A stretch of 64,000 bases of DNA from Dolomitihabitans soli (lineage in GTDB: Bacteria; Actinomycetota; Actinomycetes; Streptosporangiales; Streptosporangiaceae), in assembly GCF_022213955.1 (NCBI RefSeq), contig NZ_JAKNTW010000028.1:62001-126000 (forward strand). Reading direction: 5' to 3'. The notes under the pieces were generated by a model, which saw only the letters and a list, made by a program, of their open reading frames with translations, did no database searches and was not told the origin of the DNA. Position 1 is the first letter of the stretch. Each line of letters starts with the position of its first letter. Of this stretch, positions 62,135 to 64,000 are shown in pieces. Position numbers and translations under genes: made by a program.

Positions 62135-64000
62135 TCACCGCACCTCCCCCGCGGAGTCGCCTCCGCGCCAGTCCTCGATCTCCGCCCGGCCCCTGCGCAC
62201 GCCGTTCTGCAGGGCGGCGAACCGGCCGCGCACCTGATCCGCCGAGGGCAGCCGCCGCGGCGCGTCCGGCGGCGGCGGGTAACGCGGGCCGGCCGCACCC
62301 GCCCAGTTCTCCGGCATGGCGACGGGCATGGCCACCGAACCCGGCACGGAACCGGGCACGAGGTTCGCCCTGGGCTGCCGCTTGGGCAGCCCGGCGGCCG
62401 TCGTCCCGCCGAGGGCGGGCTCGGCCGCGGCCTCGGCGGCCCGCCAGCCGGTGTCCGCCGGGGACGTCCACGGGTCGGTCTCCGGCATCTGCGGCGCGTG
62501 CTTCATGAACCAGGCCGACTCGGTGGCGGCGTAGACCGGCAGGAAGTCGCCCTCGGCGGACGACTGCTCGGCCACGGGCTCCGCGTCGGGCCACCGCGGC
62601 ACCCGCATGTCGGCCTCCCGCCACGGGGGCGCCTGCGGGTCCGTCCACTGCGGCGACGCGGGATCCTCCGCCGTGTCCGGCCACGGCGACGACGCCGTCT
62701 CGGGGTCCGGCCAGTGCGGGTCCTGCGTGTCGGGCCACGGCGACCGGGTCTCGGAGCCGGGCCGCGGCGCTCCCGGCGTCTCCGGCTCCAGCCAGTCGGG
62801 GGTCTGAGTGTCGGGCCACGGCGACCGCGTCTCGAAGCCGGGCCGCGGCGCTCCCGGCGTCTCCGGCGCCGGCCAGTCGGGGGCCGCCAGCGGGAGCGCG
62901 ACCGCGGCGGCGGAGGCCGGGACCACCAGCGCCTCGGGAAGGAGCACCATGGCGGTCAGCCCGCCCAGGTCGTGCCTGCGCAGCCGTACCTTGATGTCGT
63001 GCCTGAGCGCCAGCCGGCCGACGACGAACAACCCCATCCGCCGTGAGACCGACACGTCGACCAGCGGCGGGTCCATCAGCCGCCGGTTCGCCTCGTCGAG
63101 GTCCTCGGGCGACATCCCGATCCCGCCGTCGGTCACGGACAGCATCACGCCGCCGTAGTCGCTCCGGCTGCCCGACAGGGTCACCTTGGCGTCGCGCGGG
63201 GAGAAGCCGAGGGCGTTCTCCACCAGTTCGGCCAGCAGGTGGACCACGTCGCTGACCGCCTCGCCCGCGACGGCCACCTCCGAGCGCACCTGGTTCGTCA
63301 CCCGGTCGTAGCCCTCGACCTCCGACAGAGCCGCGCGGGCCACGTCCATCAGGTCCAGCGGCTTGTTCCACCGCCGCGCCGCCTCGTGCCCGGCCAGCAC
63401 CAGCAGGTTCTCGCTGTAGCGCCGCATCCGGGTGGCCAGGTGGTCGAGGGCGAACAGGTCGGCCAGCCGCGTCTCGTCGCTCTCGCCCAGCTCCAGACGT
63501 TCCACCAGCGACAACTGGCGTTCGACGAGGGTCTGGCTGCGACGCGAGAGGTTGACGAACATCGCGTTGACGCTGCCCCGCAGCCTGGCCTCGTTTCCCG
63601 CCAGCCGTACCGCCTCCCGATGCACCTCGTCGAACGCGCGGGCCACCTCCCCCACCTCGTCGCGCGAGTAGACCTGGATCGCCGGGACCTCGTCGGGGTC
63701 CCGGCCGCTGTCGGACTCGCGGAGCCGCTGCACGACGGCGGGCAGCCGGTTCTCCGCGATCTCCAGGGCCTCGGTCCGCAGGTGCCGCAGCGGACGCACC
63801 AGCGAGCGGGCCACCCCCGTGGTGATGGCGAGTACGGCGAGCAGCAGGGTGGCCACCGCGATGGCGACCAGCACGGCACGTCTGAGCTCAGCGTCGTTGA
63901 GCTGGCGGCTCCTGGCGGCGATGGACTGACCGTGGCGGCGCTCCACCTCGCGGATCCGGTCGACGGTGACGGTCATCGCCTCGAACCACGCGGCGGCGTC
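62135..64000 (-). CDS. cvnA: Conservon 3 sensor kinase (CvnA), 5' end outside the window
   Basis: The frame is open to the window edge (DAAAWFEAMTVTVDRI), so at least 621 residues are seen and the N-terminal sensor domain is missing. Visible are the second membrane segment (AVLVAIAVATLLLAVLAITTGV), HAMP, the helix ALDHLATRMRR, and HATPase_c with ELVENALGFSP, DGGIGM and MGLFVVGRLALRHD. The Pro/Trp-rich C-terminal region contains a tandem 27-residue repeat. The start cannot be determined. Confidence 0.92.
   Translation of the reverse strand, partial: DAAAWFEAMTVTVDRIREVERRHGQSIAARSRQLNDAELRRAVLVAIAVATLLLAVLAITTGVARSLVRPLRHLRTEALEIAENRLPAVVQRLRESDSGRDPDEVPAIQVYSRDEVGEVARAFDEVHREAVRLAGNEARLRGSVNAMFVNLSRRSQTLVERQLSLVERLELGESDETRLADLFALDHLATRMRRYSENLLVLAGHEAARRWNKPLDLMDVARAALSEVEGYDRVTNQVRSEVAVAGEAVSDVVHLLAELVENALGFSPRDAKVTLSGSRSDYGGVMLSVTDGGIGMSPEDLDEANRRLMDPPLVDVSVSRRMGLFVVGRLALRHDIKVRLRRHDLGGLTAMVLLPEALVVPASAAAVALPLAAPDWPAPETPGAPRPGFETRSPWPDTQTPDWLEPETPGAPRPGSETRSPWPDTQDPHWPDPETASSPWPDTAEDPASPQWTDPQAPPWREADMRVPRWPDAEPVAEQSSAEGDFLPVYAATESAWFMKHAPQMPETDPWTSPADTGWRAAEAAAEPALGGTTAAGLPKRQPRANLVPGSVPGSVAMPVAMPENWAGAAGPRYPPPPDAPRRLPSADQVRGRFAALQNGVRRGRAEIEDWRGGDSAGEVR
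62727..62888. repeat. Tandem 81-bp repeat inside cvnA of conservon 3
   Basis: Two adjacent 81-bp units, with few differences, encode 27-residue repeats containing ETPGAPRPG and ETRSPWPDTQ. The unit length is a multiple of three, so the frame is kept. It probably arose by slippage in the disordered C-terminal part. Confidence 0.8.

Overview
The window is high-GC DNA with many GTG and TTG starts and tightly overlapping genes. It carries two complete and one reduced actinomycete 'conservon' (sensor kinase, roadblock, DUF742, GTPase). Together with a classical actinobacterial gene order (rlmN; cdsA-frr-pyrH-tsf-rpsB; M23 peptidase; xerC; dprA-yifB-yraN-DUF2469-rnhB-lepB-lepB-rplS-trmD-rimM-khpA-rpsP-ffh) this points to a chromosomal segment of a filamentous actinomycete. 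I infer a Streptosporangiales-type organism (Nonomuraea/Streptosporangium-like), but lineage cannot be proven from the window alone.

Layout. 1-6.6 kb: rlmN (cut by the window edge), a SUFU-domain protein, then the minus-strand translation/lipid block cdsA, frr, pyrH, tsf, rpsB, with strong hairpins between several genes and a structured rpsB leader. 6.8-11.4 kb: an ArsR-type regulator divergent from an MFS exporter with paired palindromic operators, an M23 peptidase, a decayed IS605-type TnpB end and a XerC-like recombinase. 11.4-23.6 kb: an accessory island between xerC and dprA. It holds intact modules (a WYL regulator divergent from an epoxide hydrolase; a winged-helix protein; a four-gene LuxR-hydrolase-ABC operon) and a scatter of truncated genes (SigJ-type sigma, Tn3-type transposase, LUD domain, ACR3-type arsenite permease, a metal-associated Cys protein, a pentapeptide-repeat tail). 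23.6-34.1 kb: the conserved dprA-to-ffh block, all on the minus strand.

34.2-64.0 kb: an adaptive/transport region. Conservon 1 (34.2-38.8 kb) is complete. A plus-strand run of two related NitT/TauT-type uptake cassettes follows (39.3-45.2 kb): binding protein, two permeases, one ATPase, then a second binding protein and two permeases with no ATPase of their own. Next on the minus strand come an aldehyde dehydrogenase and a SAM methyltransferase, then complete conservon 2 (47.6-51.9 kb). Conservon 2 is directly joined to an upstream aminobutyraldehyde-type dehydrogenase and a glycosyltransferase. A TetR regulator separates this from a polyamine-type ABC transporter (potABCD-like), which is divergent from a maltokinase-fold (probably glucosamine) kinase and a SIS-domain sugar phosphate enzyme. 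The window ends in conservon 3, which has kept the kinase and the GTPase but lost the roadblock and DUF742 genes.

Working together: the left and middle blocks are core translation, secretion and DNA-processing functions. The right third looks like nutrient/amine uptake and catabolism under conservon and TetR control. The most unusual observations are the three conservons within 30 kb (one internally deleted, with a 111-bp identity tract shared between two of the GTPase genes), the tandem uptake cassettes sharing one ATPase, and the island of gene fragments between xerC and dprA.
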